From: Terana coerulea
Lineage: Eukaryota; Basidiomycota; Agaricomycetes; Polyporales; Phanerochaetaceae
NCBI GenBank assembly: GCA_024811115.1
Contig: JAKOGH010000685.1
Coordinates: 62,001-126,000, forward strand
Direction: 5' to 3'
DNA length: 64,000 bases
Below, piece by piece: positions 1-13,108 of this stretch. Both the position numbers and the translations under genes were made by a program. Under the pieces are notes generated by a model. That model was given only the letters and a program-made list of their open reading frames with translations, was not told the origin of the DNA and made no database searches. Each line of letters starts with the position of its first letter. Position 1 is the stretch's first letter.

Positions 1-332
1 CTCTTGCCCGTCGGTGTCAGATGCTCCGCCGCGCCGTTCATTTCTTCTTCGTATCACAGGAGCTTGTGAGCGAGGGGCAATATTGTGTCTAGTGAAGCAC
101 GTCGTACGAGAATGAGTAGGCTAAGGATGCAGAAGCAAACAATTTCCTGCGCGTACCTCGGATGATACTGCTCCTCGTTGACCCATTCGCCAAGTGGAAC
201 TTCGTATCCATCCAACTGCTGAATTTGATGACGCTAGATCATGCGGAGATTGGAAAATACAGTCAGAGGACAAACTGAGAGCTTGCAACTAGATGAACTC
301 ACAGGCAAACCAAGCGAATATCTTCCGCACAT
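1..332 (-). CDS. SRAP/HMCES-type abasic-site processing protein, 5' part only
   Basis: Proteins of the SRAP family (bacterial YedK, animal HMCES) form a covalent crosslink to abasic sites in single-stranded DNA through the cysteine exposed as residue 2 after Met removal. The gene runs leftward and is cut by the window edge. Exon 1 is 332-303 and begins MCGRYSLGLP, with the catalytic Cys2 in the family's invariant MCGRY start. Exon 2 is 233-157 and encodes a segment ending WVNEEQYHPR. Exon 3 starts at 88 and reads HNIAPRSQAPVIRR, matching the family's 'YNVAP...P V' block. Splice sites GTGAGT/CTAG and GTACGC/CTAG keep the frame. The catalytic His and Glu further downstream lie outside the window. 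The family call is made from recognised motifs, not a search. Confidence 0.85.
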
Positions 333-948
333 GGTGCAGGCAGTTGCTAGTCACCTATTACTCTGTGCGCGATAGCTCCTCCGAGTAAGTATAAGTTAGG
401 AGCAGTCAGAAGGGTAACGCCTTTGCTCAACGCAAGATTGATTATTTCAGGGTGTAGTGAATGTACAGTCTGTTTGGTTTCAGGTAGATGTCTATAACGT
501 GCTGGTGGTGGTGGACTTAAAGCTCGAAGTTCGAGTCGCGACGCGGTGAAGGCGCTAAGTAAATGATGTCATCAAAATCGGTTGGAACCTCGCTTGACTG
601 CGGCGGTCCTCGTATGTACTTACAGGCCTTGACTACCAACCGCCAACCAACAATGTTATTGTTCAGCGACGTCAGAGGATGCAAAGCAATGTTAAGCTAC
701 GCAGAGCCCTCAGAGAAGGGCATTCATACAATCTTGCGAGAAATCCAAATTTACTATACAGATCTCAACCGGAGAAACGCAGCAGAACCAACGACATACG
801 AAGAGATGCAAGTAATCTTATAGCAATGAGACGGGGACTTGATCTAGTAGCTTCACCATAACGCAAGAAGGAAGAGGAAACCGCTCTATCGTCAAATTTC
901 GGGTACTGTCGTTGTGGCCCGCATTCTGGCCCCGGTACGCTCTGTGTG
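333..948. other. intergenic, upstream of the SRAP gene
   Basis: About 0.6 kb between the SRAP start codon and the stop of the next leftward gene. Short open frames occur on the plus strand but none has recognisable protein features. It must hold the SRAP promoter and the F-box gene's 3' untranslated region; no clear TATA box or repeat was seen. Confidence 0.6.
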
Positions 949-2403
949 TTATCGTACTGCGACACTGTGGATAGCCAGCACCTGAGCCAAATGATGAAGC
1001 TGTAGTACTCCACCATGCAGCTTCAAGGGTGCCGAAATCCCAGAATTCGCTCCTGGAACAGGATATTGGCGGAAGGTTCGGAGATCAGGGAAGATCGTCG
1101 ACACGTCTACTGCAGCCAGGATTGCGGCCGCCCCATCCTTTGCAACCCCCTTATCCTCCAAGGCATCGAACTGTAATCCCAACTCCTCCACGGCCGATAG
1201 AGCGAGAACCACATTCTCCCAGTGAAAGAGGTCTTGCGAGAAGTATGGGTCCTGGTCAGAGAGGGACGCGCTCCGGACTTGTGCCATTGGAATCTGCGTG
1301 AGAAGAAGGGACGACCGTTGCCGACCAATACCTCCTTCGAATGTAAACTTCATAAGTGGGCGCTCGCAACTCCTGATTGCCATACAATCCAGGGATAGCT
1401 GCCGCGACCAGAAAGAGAAAGTGGACTGATTAGGAGTAACGTCTATGGCGACGTGGTGTAGCTGAGGCCTGGGACCTAGGGCGTGGTGCCCTTGAAGCTT
1501 CGCCACCAAGACTTGGGAGACGTAATTGTACGTGTCATTGCGCCACTTTAGGAAGGGTCCGCAAAAGACGGCGATGGAGGTGTCGCCAGGACATAGAATG
1601 TGGTTTAGGAAATGGCCTGCAAGAACACCGTGCGTCTCGGTGACGCTGAGCTCGCGAAGGCGGGATAGCGAGATAGTATGACGAGGGTTTGGAACCTCTG
1701 CCCAGTTTACGGCGTGGATCCAGGGGTCAGGCGACGCGACTGCTTGGTGAACGATGAGCACTTCGAGCTGCGGAACCGCTTCGAGTGCGCGAGCGAGGTC
1801 CTCTGCGAGCATACGCTGCACATTTCGCAGCTCGAGATGTCGAAGCGCAGGTGAAAGCATATTATGGCACCGGGACAGTACACCGCGACGTAGGGTGAAG
1901 TGACCGAGGCTCGTGAAGGTCACATCTGGGAATAAGAGTGAGGTAGGAATTCGATCGAGGTCTTCCCACAGGGAGGTCCAACCCAAATCAAGGGACAGGC
2001 GCCGAAGACGAATCGCGTCCTCGGGTCCGCGCTCAACACAGCAGTGTTGCGCGAGGTCGTTCGGTATCCGCAGTTCTGCACGAGTGACTCGAGATGCAAG
2101 GAGGCCAGCACAGAGCTGTACTGTGGGTTCCGGAAGGTAGCGCCTACATGCGTAAAGTGTAACAGGAAGATTGCCAGACCTAGCACATAACCTCTCTGCA
2201 TGTTCCGGTCGAGTCAGCGGAATGAATGACGAGAGTGTCGGATAATGATCCATGATCTGCCGCCATGTGGTGCAAACATGGCTGATTGTAATCCAAGCGT
2301 ACGGGGTTGGTGGGTCTTCTCGAGTTTGTGCATCATATACTTCCCGGATGTACCAGTAGAAAACTTCCGCCAGTAACTCTGGTGGAAGCTTGTTGACTGA
2401 CAT
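949..2403 (-). CDS. F-box domain protein
   Basis: Single-exon 484-residue protein. Residues about 4-50 are an F-box: it starts with the typical KLPPELLAEVFYW helix and continues through ITISHVCTTWRQI, the pattern basidiomycete F-box proteins use to bind Skp1 in SCF ubiquitin ligases. The rest is leucine-rich with regularly spaced LRRLSLDL- and LRHLELRNV-like segments, as in the substrate-recognition tails of this large family. The substrate cannot be predicted. The start follows an in-frame stop and places the F-box at the N terminus, as usual. Agaricomycetes carry hundreds of such genes, so no orthology is claimed. Confidence 0.85.
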   Translation of the reverse strand: MSVNKLPPELLAEVFYWYIREVYDAQTREDPPTPYAWITISHVCTTWRQIMDHYPTLSSFIPLTRPEHAERLCARSGNLPVTLYACRRYLPEPTVQLCAGLLASRVTRAELRIPNDLAQHCCVERGPEDAIRLRRLSLDLGWTSLWEDLDRIPTSLLFPDVTFTSLGHFTLRRGVLSRCHNMLSPALRHLELRNVQRMLAEDLARALEAVPQLEVLIVHQAVASPDPWIHAVNWAEVPNPRHTISLSRLRELSVTETHGVLAGHFLNHILCPGDTSIAVFCGPFLKWRNDTYNYVSQVLVAKLQGHHALGPRPQLHHVAIDVTPNQSTFSFWSRQLSLDCMAIRSCERPLMKFTFEGGIGRQRSSLLLTQIPMAQVRSASLSDQDPYFSQDLFHWENVVLALSAVEELGLQFDALEDKGVAKDGAAAILAAVDVSTIFPDLRTFRQYPVPGANSGISAPLKLHGGVLQLHHLAQVLAIHSVAVR

Positions 2404-3851
2404 CTCTGTGAATGTGATGTCCTCTGCAACGACATGAGTACTCGAACCAAGAGACTCAGAAGCTACTCACCCAAACCTGCACCGTTTCTCAGTCGACCAA
2501 ATCTATGTCTCGCAGCAACCTCCAAGGGATCCGGTGATTCGAGAGGGGCCGTCACTGTGCCCTGTCTCGATCTTCATGATCGAAAATGTGAGGTTGAGAA
2601 CAGCTCAGCGTATCAGAGCACTCACAGTATTTGTTTTAGCCTGATCATTGTACTAAAGATGTTTGAGAGTTCCAGATATCAGCGAGAGTGACTTGAGCCT
2701 ATGTTCGGGTTGAATGGTACTACTAGAGCTATCGAACTGTCGAGGGTAGCTTCAACAGAATTCAAGAGGATCCCCTTTGTGCATCTTTAAGGGAAAACGT
2801 CGAGGGCTGCGCATAGAATGGCATGATACGAAACGTGTTACCACGTAGTGCAAACGTGGATGCCGAGATCGACGTGGCTCAACGCAAGCTAGTGGCGCCA
2901 AACTATACCGGAGATGATCCCACGGCGGTTGCCGCGCCACGAAGCCTCCGACTCCGGCGTACGGCACAGTGTGCCACTGCATCCGCAGTCTCACAACGGC
3001 TCTTACCAGTCATTCAGGTCGTGTATTAAGTAATAGCACTCTTAGATTATTTTTTGTACGCTGTATTGATGATCTGGCGGCGGTGAACCCCCTATTTACT
3101 CACAATAGGCACGAGGGAATTTTAATGTCTGCGCAGGCGTGTGAAGTGTCTGAATATTGCATTTCTCTCTCGAAACACGCGACAAAATTATTAGTATCAC
3201 ATGACGGCTATCATTAAGTTTAGGACGTTCGCTAAGCTGTGTCAAACCTGCCTTTGAAGCTTTATTGTTACTAAGTACTGTATTGGCAAGTCTCTGGGAA
3301 GTGGCGAGGTCAGACAGACAGAAATCAGTGCTACATACACTCTGAGGATGCTTGCATCTGTGCCGAGAATTGGCATGAGAACGTGGCCGTGCACTTGTCG
3401 GAGCAAGCTCGCAATAACTTACTTAAGTCAAAAGCCAGCCCGCGGAAAGAAGGCCACGGACGGCAGGTAGCGAATCCGGTACCTTGTCTTTAATTGAATA
3501 GTAAGCGGGCATGAGCAAGGTGAGGGCCTCAAGTACCTGCGAGCCAAATTTATCAAGCATGGTTCGCCTTCCGGTCGTCGATGAGCCAGCCGTGGGTATC
3601 GACCACAGGGAGGCTATAAGCCTAGGAGTTCTTTGATTTGGTAATTAAAATGCTTCCAAGCGCACCATCATGCCTTTCGTTGAACATTACGATGTTTATC
3701 TGGCATTGATACATTTGAAGGAGAGTGTTGGAATAAAGAGCGTCTGGCTGGCGGAAAGCGCGTTTATTGCTGAGTCCCAATACGGCAGTCGGAGATCCAA
3801 TCTCCCCAACTCTCAACCACGACGGCAGCGGGCTCAACGACCACAACGGGG
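2404..3851. other. intergenic between divergent genes
   Basis: About 1.4 kb between the F-box gene (leftward) and the histone-fold gene (rightward), so it should hold both promoters. Several small open frames are present but none shows coding features. No repeat, tRNA or clear TATA box was recognised. Confidence 0.6.
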
Positions 3852-5620
3852 ATGGACGTAGGAGCCAAGAAACTACTCGAGACGGTCACTATTGAGACCC
3901 TGCATGCAAATCACTTCTCTCGTGCATCTACTCAGGCGACCAATGTCCTCACCGACTTGCTGGCTCGATATCTCACAGTCCTCACCAGCACATGCGCGAA
4001 GTACGCCGAACACGCTGGCCGCCTGCAGTTAACGTCAAGGGACGCGGTTTCGGCGCTGGGCGAGCTGGGTATTGATGTGGATGAGCTGAGTGAATATGGG
4101 ACGACCGAGGGGAGGGAGATGGCACGGTACGCAGTGCACACTCAAAGACGGCTGGAGGACCTGCAAGAGTTCCGAGGTTAGTTCCGCCATGTCGCTGTGT
4201 GCCCTATTTCGATGACAAGTTATTCTAGCTGCTCTCTCCGAGGGTTTACGCGAAGACCATGACGACGTCATACCGCTCGTGTACGGCCCCGTGCCCGACG
4301 ACTTGCTCTTCGAGGAAGAGGTCTCGGAAGAGGAGGAGGAGAGCGAGATTGAATATGAAGACGTGCCTGTCAGTCGCAAACGCACTGCAGATGACTCTGT
4401 TGAGATGGGAATGAACGAAGACCCCGAGGATGTGCTTCCGGAGCGGAATGGTGCTCGAATATCCAGCCCACGTCCTCTCACTCCCCCTCTACCCCTTTCG
4501 CCGATATCCAACCCCTCTACCCCTCCGCGGAAAAGGCCACGGAGCTCTGGCTGGAACCCGCCACCTCACATTCCCGACTTCTTGCCTCCGTTCCCCAGCC
4601 ACGCGACGCGGGATACAGCTTCGCCGCCACCCGTAAACCACCCTCCTGCCTCGTCATCACAACCTTCCGCGGCCTTGAAGGTCGACCGCCCGATAACTCC
4701 TCCTCCCGAACTGCCAAGCACAACGACTGCCGACTATCGCATGCCTGTACCCTATAACATCTCAGTGCTTGGCTCCTATCCGGCATCCCATCTGCCAAAG
4801 CGGCCGCTCAGCCCCCCGCCGCCGCTTCCTCGTCCTGGACCTGAAGTGCCTAACGAGCAGTTTGCGATGCTGCATGCCCACCATTACCACCTTACTCATC
4901 CGCCTCCCAAAGAACCCGGTCCAGCTAATCCCACGCGATACAAAGTCGCCGTCACCCTCGTCGAGCAGACGCAAGCGCACCCGCGTTGGGAGCCTGCACC
5001 ATCGCTATATGGTATATCTATAACCAATGCCCCGCGAGTCAGCTCGAACGGCCCCGTGCTTCCCATCCCTTACGAGGAGAAGTCGGCCAATGGTAAGGGC
5101 AAGGAAACGGAGGAGTCGAAGTGGCCTGCCATACAACCCCGTTATGTCATTGCTGAGGAGCGTTCGGCGCCACTCATCAGTCACCAAGCATCGCGGATGA
5201 ATAGTGTGACGCGGAAGGTTCTTCAGGTGAGTCTCGCGACATGCTTGCACACGTTCGTGTCACTGAAGGGGGTATCTGGCGCAGCCTGGAGTGGTGAAGC
5301 GAACGATTCAGCTCTCCCACCCACCAGCCCTCGTGCAAGACGACAAAAAGCTCACGTATGGTCCACCCGTCAATGCGCCATGGAACTCAGGGCCTGCTCC
5401 TGCTGCCGCGTCCCTTCCAAACGGCGTCAAGAAGGACAGGGACGGGAAAGACAAGGAGACACATCCCGCGAAGCCGCTGCCCGACGCGAAGTTGTTCGCG
5501 ACGTGGAATTGGGAGCAGAAGAGTTACAAGGAACCGATACGGCGCGCCCGTATGAACACCGTGCAGCTGTCTGGGACGATTGGGAACGGCCGAAGGGCAC
5601 GAAGCGAGAGTCACTCGTAG
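3852..5620 (+). CDS. bromodomain-associated (TAF-like) histone-fold protein
   Basis: Three exons, 3852-4176, 4229-5226 and 5285-5620, join in frame with GT-AG introns of 52 and 58 nt to give 552 residues. Residues about 10-85 form a histone fold of the bromodomain-associated (BTP) type found in TFIID subunits TAF3 and TAF8, with the helix pattern around LLARYLTVLTSTCAKYAEHA and DAVSALGELGIDVDEL. An acidic stretch (EEEVSEEEEESEIEYED) and a long Pro/Ser-rich low-complexity region follow. The C-terminal part, with lysine-rich and EEKSANGKGKE-like segments, is not recognised. Histone-fold proteins pair with a partner fold (TAF10 or TAF9 type), so a role in transcription initiation is likely. Which TAF it represents is undecided. 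Confidence 0.75.
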
Positions 5621-6160
5621 CCTTCACGGTAAGATTTGTTTACTGTTTAACATGGGATATTTGTACACCGCTGTGCACATGCTTTGTCGGACTGCTTTGC
5701 AAGGTCGCCAGCTATTCGGGGATGCATGTACCACTCCTGACTATGACACGTATACTGCTACCAGATCTCCAAAGCAGCACGCACTTGCCTCAGGTCAACG
5801 CTTCAGTGTAAATGACATGGCCACCTTGCCGGGAAGCGCGGTACGAGTGACAGCATTAGCACGGATGATGGGCAAACACCCATGTCCCATGTGTGAACGA
5901 GTCAAAATCGAATGGTTCGGCGAGCCGTGAATCACTGTTGACTTCGATGCCAAGCAGCAGGCCGCGTAACGCGAGACTTGCCAAGGTCTCCCTGTACACT
6001 GTTGCGTCTCCACGCAACAGCAGCTGTAAAGCCCTTGAATGTTCGCAAGTGTCCATGATACAACGGGAGGACCTGCGGTGAGCTTCAAGCAAGCCCGAGG
6101 CTGCCAACGAGAGGATGTCTCTAGTAAGATTATAGCTATGCTTATGTAACGGCCCGTATG
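5621..6160. other. intergenic
   Basis: About 0.5 kb downstream of the histone-fold gene and upstream of the tRNA. No coding or repeat feature was supported. Confidence 0.6.
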
Positions 6161-6250
6161 TGCCCCATGGCTGAGTTGGTTACAGCGTCCGACTGTTACA
6201 CCTACGTGATCGCATATCGGAAGGTCGTGAGTTCGAGCCTCACTGGGGCA
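6161..6250 (+). tRNA. tRNA-Asn (anticodon GTT) with a 17-nt intron
   Basis: The acceptor stem TGCCCCA pairs perfectly with TGGGGCA. The D-arm (GCTG...CAGC), anticodon stem TCCGA/TCGGA and T-arm (GTGAG-TTCGAGC-CTCAC) are all intact. The anticodon loop reads CTGTTA, giving GTT at 6195-6197. A 17-nt intron at 6199-6215 follows the canonical position 37. The mature length is 73 nt without CCA. An internal A-box and a B-box (GTTCGAGCC) serve Pol III. Confidence 0.93.
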
Positions 6251-6528
6251 GTGGTTACCTTTTGATGTGTTGTGAGTCTTAGTAGTCCTCAAGTCATGAT
6301 AAGTTTCAACTTAGTAGACTAGTAGTTACTAGTAAGTAGTTACAAGTTTACAACATTTCCCTCACAGGACAGACATAATTTGAATGTGTTCTCTCCTTTT
6401 TATGAGAGTTATAAAGCTGTATGACATACTATCAATATTATATATCGTCTACAGGAGAAGCATGCAACAGACTGAGACAACCACAACATCCAATCCATTA
6501 TAAGGGATAAGTACAGTTATGAATCAAT

Positions 6529-9500
6529 TTATTCGGCGAGATCCATCAGTTTATCCTCGCTTTGTATATCTGACCCCCATGTAGCCAGAATCTCTTCAAG
6601 GGAGGTCACTGACCACCCACTTCCAACAGATGTCGTCATCTGTGTTCCGGTTGCATGGATCACTTGCTTGATTGCTTCGTCAAGCACAGGTTCGTCCGTG
6701 GTCCCCTCAGGAGGCGGAGCACTGAGGCATCGATCATGGGAAGAGACCGCCAAGGCCTTCAGCACTACGAGCAAGGTGGATACAGGAACACTGTGACGCT
6801 GTAGATACACCGCCAGGACCCTCGAGGTCCTGAATAGAGGCGAATCTCGCTCCAGTTGTGGGACACCAGTGCCGCGGACGTAGTCTCGTAGCAGGGGGCG
6901 GAAAGAGGGGTCCTTTCTCAGCGACTCCAGCTTGTCGTCCAACTCGAGCCATGCCGCGCGGATTGTGCTCTCTCGGAGGAGCGGTGGCCGAGGGTTGTTC
7001 TCGGCACGTCCACTGAAGAAGCGTGGGAAGATCCTGGTGTAGAACTCGGTTGCGAAGCGCAGATCCTGCTGGGCGAGGCCGAAGGAGGGTGAATCCATCG
7101 ACATCGTCCGGTAGCGGTACAAGCTGAGGTGCGTTTGTATCGTCCGCGATTTGTCCTGCAGGATGCTGTCCAATAAAACGGCATGGCAGTACGCGAGGAA
7201 GTGCTGCTCTTCCTCTGTCTGACCCTCATCTCGACAGAATCGGTCCGCGAAGGCCAAGAAGAACGTATCGTTCGAGTACGAGGATATGAACTGGTGAAGA
7301 TCCGTCGCGGGATGCTGGTTGGTGGTCTTCAGCTGAGGAAAGTCCAAGACGGCAGCATCCCCAGCCGAGGAGCCTGACCGTACGTAAAGGCTCCGGCTTC
7401 CCTTAGGATCCTCAGTGTAACTCAGGAACGCCGTTCGCCTCTTGACATAGAGCGTCTGGTTGCGTAGAAGGGACTCCTTATGACGAGGCAGATTTGCGAT
7501 GTCCAAGTAAAATGGCCAGTACCGCGGAGTATCTACCCGAATGGAATGAATCTTGTCGACGTCTGGGATGAGCGTAGGTGCGATGAGTTGTGTCGTTCCA
7601 ACTTCGGCTCCGTCCTTGACTTTGATCTTGACAGGTAGATACACCACCTCTTTCGTGTCGACGTCCCTTGTGATTAGACACCTCGGCTCGACAGCCAGAA
7701 CCCAGAGGTGACGGAGAGCCTGAAGATACGTCTTGTTGTCCGAAGAGACTTGATTGAACCTCGGAAAGAAAGCGGTGACCAAGCAAGCAATAGCTGCGTC
7801 GGAGGTCCCCAGGGTATATTTGCCGCCACCAAGGAATAGCAAGCCAACGGACATGTGGGCCATGACGTGTGTGCCGTACTTGTAGTGCAAGTTGTGCAGA
7901 GCGAAGGCATACCTCAGTCTCCGAAGGCAGTTGACCTCGCCCGTACCTGCCATAACGATGTTCAGTGAGATAGCAATGACGCTGAGACCGTCTCGAATAG
8001 CCGCTCTCCTGATGCGATGTTCAATGGCAGGGGCTGCGAAAAATCCGAGTTAAGCGTTGATATCAATGTCTATGCAGCGGGCTTACTATTCGTGTGTGCC
8101 ATTTGACTGAACATGTCGTGGTATCGGATCAATAACAAGTAGGCCTCTTCTCTGGCGGTGCCCGCATACTTCAAGGCAATGGCGAAGCAAGCTCCAGCAA
8201 CGATGTTGTGATACGCCATCTCGAACGACTCGTGTATCGGGCTACCCTTCAACTTGCCCTTCACAGCCTGCGAAATTGAAGATGGGAGTTGGGCTTCCAC
8301 CCACCCGGACGTCGGCTGGATGCCATCAAACATAATGAGAGCTCTCGCGAGGGTCCGTAGCAGGAGGAAACTGGGTTGAATCCTGTCCAGGGTAAGGATA
8401 GTGTCCGGGATGGTGAGGGTGTCGGCGACGTCCTGTTTGTTGGTACGCAAGTACATAAGAGCTAGCGCAATCGTGGCCGCAGGGGACGTCAAGTTGATGT
8501 CGAACGAAGGCTTCTGGTTCTTAAGAGCCGTCATGGTGTTGTATCCTTCGCCGTGAATGAGTACACGAAGACGAGACAAAGTGACCAGGTCGGCCGGAAT
8601 GTCAGAGCCTTTCCCGAGCATGACCATGCCGAACGCTAGCGCAGCGCTGAAAGTGTAGGCCTCGCGGTACTCGTTGCTCAGGTCGGACTGGACCAGATCC
8701 TTGCGGCTTATTTGACTCAAGCACACCTCTGCCATGCGCCGGTTCTTCGTACCCATGTACAATAGCCCAATGCCAGAGAGACCAGCTGCCTGTGTGATCA
8801 GAGGAACATTCAAGTCAACGTCAGGGGTCGGAAGGAGGGCAGGCGTATGGACGGCAATGAGCTTGGTGACATGGCGATTCCGAGTGCCAGCGTTAGCGGC
8901 GGCCAGACCGAGCAGCACAGCGATGGATGTCAGGTCGTGCTTCGGCGTAAGGTATGCGAATGTATGCCACGTCAACATCTCTCTCAGATGTCCGGTCAGC
9001 CCAAGAGCATACAGGAACCCTGCATGCTCGGGCGTCAGCTCCGATGGTCTGTTGAACTTGATCCAAGAGCTTTGTATGCCGGTCGCAGTCGGCGAGACTC
9101 TCAACCCGGCAGCGACGCCGTTATGGAAGTCTCCCCAGGCGGTACAATCGATGGGGATTTTGCCAGGCTCAGGAGCTATGAGGATATTCTGCGGGTATGA
9201 CCTGATAGTGTATTCGATCTTCGGAATCGTGTAGGCTTCCCGCGTTACGACCTGGACGGATCCAAAGGTGAACAGGGCACGCCCAGGCGGTAGTGCCAGT
9301 GTCCGCTCTGCCACTCGCAATACCTGCGATTGGTTTTCCTTGGCTTGGTCGTGCTCGCTGATAAGCGAGGCATGAGGTTCGTGTCGTCTCGTAACACACG
9401 CTGTCAAGACTCACTTCAGCTCTGGCCTTTCAGGGCTCTTGATTGCTTGAATGTTCGAGGAGCACAGCAAGCGCTGTACCTCTTCGAGACGCCTGTCTTG

Positions 9501-12500
9501 ACCGAAACGTATCTTGGTGAAGTCTTCAAGATCCAATTCCACACCGGTGGAGGTAGCGACTTCACCGCTTATCGCACGACGTACCACGTCTGCGTGCTCA
9601 CCGACGGACTTTCGTGTGAAAGTCGGCAGCTGCGCAGTCAAGCTTTCGTATGAGCCCGCTCGATATCGGATGAAATGAGTTAAGTGCTACTCACGACGTA
9701 GTCCTTGACCGAGCGGTATCCTCCCGTGAAGTTGGGTTGCCCGGTGTTACTCAACCCTTCCGCAAGATCATTTCGATCAATGAGCTGATACGCCGAAACA
9801 GACCAATTTCCAGAGGGCGACAACTGACATGTCCTCAAGGCTTCTTTCACTGGCGCGGCAGGCCCAAGCGGCAGCTGATGCACCAGACCGAGCACGTTGG
9901 CATTCACCATAATTTGAAGTGCCTTCTCGGCCCGTTTCCGAGTGTCGATAGATGCGTCTGCGAGACGGCGATACACCGCCAGTAACTGGTGCAGACGTTC
10001 TTGCGGATCGACCTTGCCGAACGCCATGGAGGGACGGACACCCGAAGGGAAAAGCGTTTGCCATAGCTCCACCTTGGGTAGGCTCCAGTCAGGGTTGTAG
10101 AGCTTGCCGTACAGCGTAGCGAACACATCAGTCGGCCATGTGGGCAGCCTGTCGTCTAAGTTCCCGAGCTCTAGTGGCGCACAACCGCACAGATAAAATG
10201 ATGTCAGAATCGCTCCATCTGCTTGGGAAATTCAAGGCACGTAGACCAGAACGGGAGTCGGGAGGACATGAGACTTGAGACTTACCGAACTTAGACGGCG
10301 CAGGCCACGGTCCAACCGCGTCCGGGAACAGACGTTTCCAGTAGTCCGCCCACTCAGGGCGCACCACTAGTGCGAGTTTGCAAATGTAGGGAACGAGTTT
10401 TATGAGACTATCATGATTCCTATGGTGAAGAAGGCGTTCTTGAGCGGTGATGTGTAACCCTACGAGGATATTGCTATGATACATATGTGGCTTGATAGCG
10501 GGTGCATGTTTGCTGGGTAGTGGTAGTGGTTTTGGAACCGCGAGCTTGCGAAGAGCAGGGTCGTCGACGAAGCGAGCGGCGCTTTGAGTAACCTGTAGGG
10601 ATTGCCAGGGAGAGTTAGATTGTGGCGCGACAAGTGTATTGCTCTGGATATTTTCAGCCGACAAGAACGAGTCGATTGCCGAGCATAACGCAACAAACTC
10701 GTCCGCAGCATTGGTGGCCATGATAGAGCGATCCAGGAGGAACTGGTGGTGGAGCAGAAAAACTCTTCTGCCGGCAACATCATAGACAGTGTCACCAAGC
10801 AATGGGCCACGAGAGGGTCCCAAGGCGCCAACTTCAGGGACACTCGGTTTGCAGTGCCGTCCTTGTAGCGTAGTGTAACCGATGAACCGAAAGAGTCCTC
10901 CGTTGAGACGATTTGTGAGCGCTTATCTTCTTCTAGCCGAAGAGGTAGCTGAAATGTCCCGTGCGTGAGCACGATGAGCGCTCCGTTGGGCTTCAGGATC
11001 AACAAATCATTCAGAGACTTGGGAGGCTGAGTCCACGATGCGCAAATGGTGGCGACCGAGATAGCCGGCAGCCGTATCGTTGCCTCCGCTGATAGTGTTC
11101 CGTCGCTGCGCTGCGCCACGGGGATGACAACTAGCTGCTGACTAGAAGGCATACATACAGCTATACGCATGCGCTCTGCCACGCCGTCGAATCTGCGATC
11201 GAATAACCCAACAGAGATGTTCTTGCAAGCTGCGATGCTGTGGGTTGGTGTTAGCGCCTATCCTAACGTTTGTTACAATAACGTACTCCGCATCCGAGAT
11301 GTCCTCACTGTGCAGCTTCTCCATCCAGAAGGAAGGCTTCATAGTAACGTCGTCCACCGGGTCAATTACAGGCGCCACATCTATGCGCCCAGGGGCAGGA
11401 GCTTTGTCGACATTGAGCAGAGGTTCATGGCCACCGAGAGAATTTCGTGCACCTCTGCGGGAGCGGAGGAGCTGCAGGGGCGTTCGGGATCGAGCCAGGT
11501 ACAACTGAGGCCATGGTAACAGCAGTGGTGAGTGCCGGCGGGGCGCCGGGCAACGAAGCAAGGGAAGGTAGGGGTGGCTGCTCCATAATACTCATACTCA
11601 TACTGAACGACTGCTGCCGGGGAGAAAGCGGACTGGACAATGAATGGCGCGCTTTCCCTGCAGTACGCGTAGCGGTTCGAGGGATGAACTGAGGGATATC
11701 CTTGGCGTGAACGTAGGCATAGCGCCAAACATTCAGCGTTCTCGCGCTGGCGTGGACGGTAACGATGATGTTCTCCAGCGAGTCAGGTGTTGGGGCCGAC
11801 ACCCAGAGGACGTGCTCGTGGGCTGGAACAAGGTTGTTCGCATTATCCTGCTCCTTCTCATGCAGTACCGTTGGGATACCGTTCTTGATAGCTGGAGTGA
11901 ATCCTACGATGGAAGCCTCCGCGAAAGGGTTGACCATGGTGAACAAAGTGGGTAGCGGTTCCTCTCCCGAAGCAACCGCCTCTTCCGATTCTCCAGGCTC
12001 CAGAGCTCGTTGCATCAGGATACCATTTGGAGCGAGAGCCCAGGCCTTTCGGACGATGAAAGGGAGGTAGAATGTATGCTCCAGGCCGTTCATGAAGAAT
12101 ACCCGGCCAATGCTTCGTAAGAAGACGAATACTGCCCTCGAGCGATTCGTAGGTTCTCGTTCGGCTTTCAACTCATTGTCCACACGAGAGAACGGCCCAA
12201 AGGTACGGCGTTGGTTGGAGTCCGGCAGAGAGCTTTCTTGGTAGTCTTGGTCTTCGGACGTATATGAACCTGAACGTGGCGACGTAGCTGAGTTTAACGC
12301 AGGCTGCTCAAACCAGCCCATACATGCCCACTGAATAGGCTGCCCCTCTTGCACAAAACTCCATTTCTTTCTGATAACGCCGCCCGACCCTAGCACCACG
12401 TTGTACTCGTCCCAGGATAGTTCGTCTTCTTCCGAGGCCGCGTCCGAGGCGTAGAGCAGCGAGGTTATGGACGAGTCGGGTTCATCTTTCGATCCACGAA

Positions 12501-12654
12501 GGGAGCTTCGAATAGCCTTCAAGAGGTCAGAAGGCTGGCTCTCTTCCTCTTCAGGCGCGGGTTTTCGAGCATTACGCGGGAAGAATCTCTGCAGGGGAGT
12601 GGCAGTACGACCTGAAAATTGAATGGGAATGGCACTAAGTGTCGGTGAATCCAT
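6529..12654 (-). CDS. APC1: anaphase-promoting complex subunit 1 (APC1/BimE)
   Basis: APC1 is the largest scaffold subunit of the APC/C ubiquitin ligase, which drives mitotic exit. The gene spans 6.1 kb and encodes roughly 1,800 residues in several exons. The N-terminal part (12654 to about 10.7 kb) matches the APC1 beta-propeller region, including VSLFD/GLFDRRFDGVAER-like and LNDLLILKPNGAL segments. The C-terminal part (9.4-8.1 kb) carries the proteasome/cyclosome repeats, for example FHNGVAAGLRVSP, LTPEHAGFLYALGLTGHL and GLSGIGLLYMGT. The last exon (7953-6529) holds the conserved HMSVGLLFLGGG block. Two frame problems are seen: a missing base in the A-run at 10758-10762 (inside MLPAEEF...LLHHQF) and an unresolved phase change near 11.3-11.5 kb. 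Both flanks stay conserved, so sequence error is more likely than a pseudogene of this essential gene. Confidence 0.9.
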
Positions 12655-13108
12655 CTCGAATGATAACTAGAGAGTGTTCAACCAGACCAGACGCGCGCAG
12701 AATGCTGCAGAGTCACCGCCAATAACGCATACGCTCAACGAGTCTGCGGGGAGGAGCGTGTTATGTCAACTTAGCACGTAGTAGCGTGAACTTGCGTACA
12801 AGCTATGAGTGGCTTGCCAGCATATGCCGTTGTGATTATGGTCCCGAAGGGATGAGCAGTGGTTGAAGACAAGCAGTGACCAAGTGCGGAACAAATCCCA
12901 GTCGCGTCTATGGTGGCGTTCAGCGCCTACGTCAGCTTGATGTGTTGAGTGCTACCCGCTGCTCCCAAGTCCCGACTCAAGTAAATATTCTGGAGTACTG
13001 AGTCTCGAGGTTGCCTTTGACCACACGGAATTAACCACTTTGATATAAACGTTTCATATTCCAGCATGTGCGAGTATCTTGGTAAGTAAAATGTCCATGA
13101 TATATACG
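12655..13108. other. intergenic
   Basis: About 0.45 kb between the APC1 start codon and the PIH1 gene stop. It should hold the APC1 promoter. No specific element was recognised. Confidence 0.6.

Noticed and set aside
520..555. GTTCGAGTC, resembling a tRNA T-loop
   Set aside because: No T-stem pairing and no acceptor stem could be found around it.
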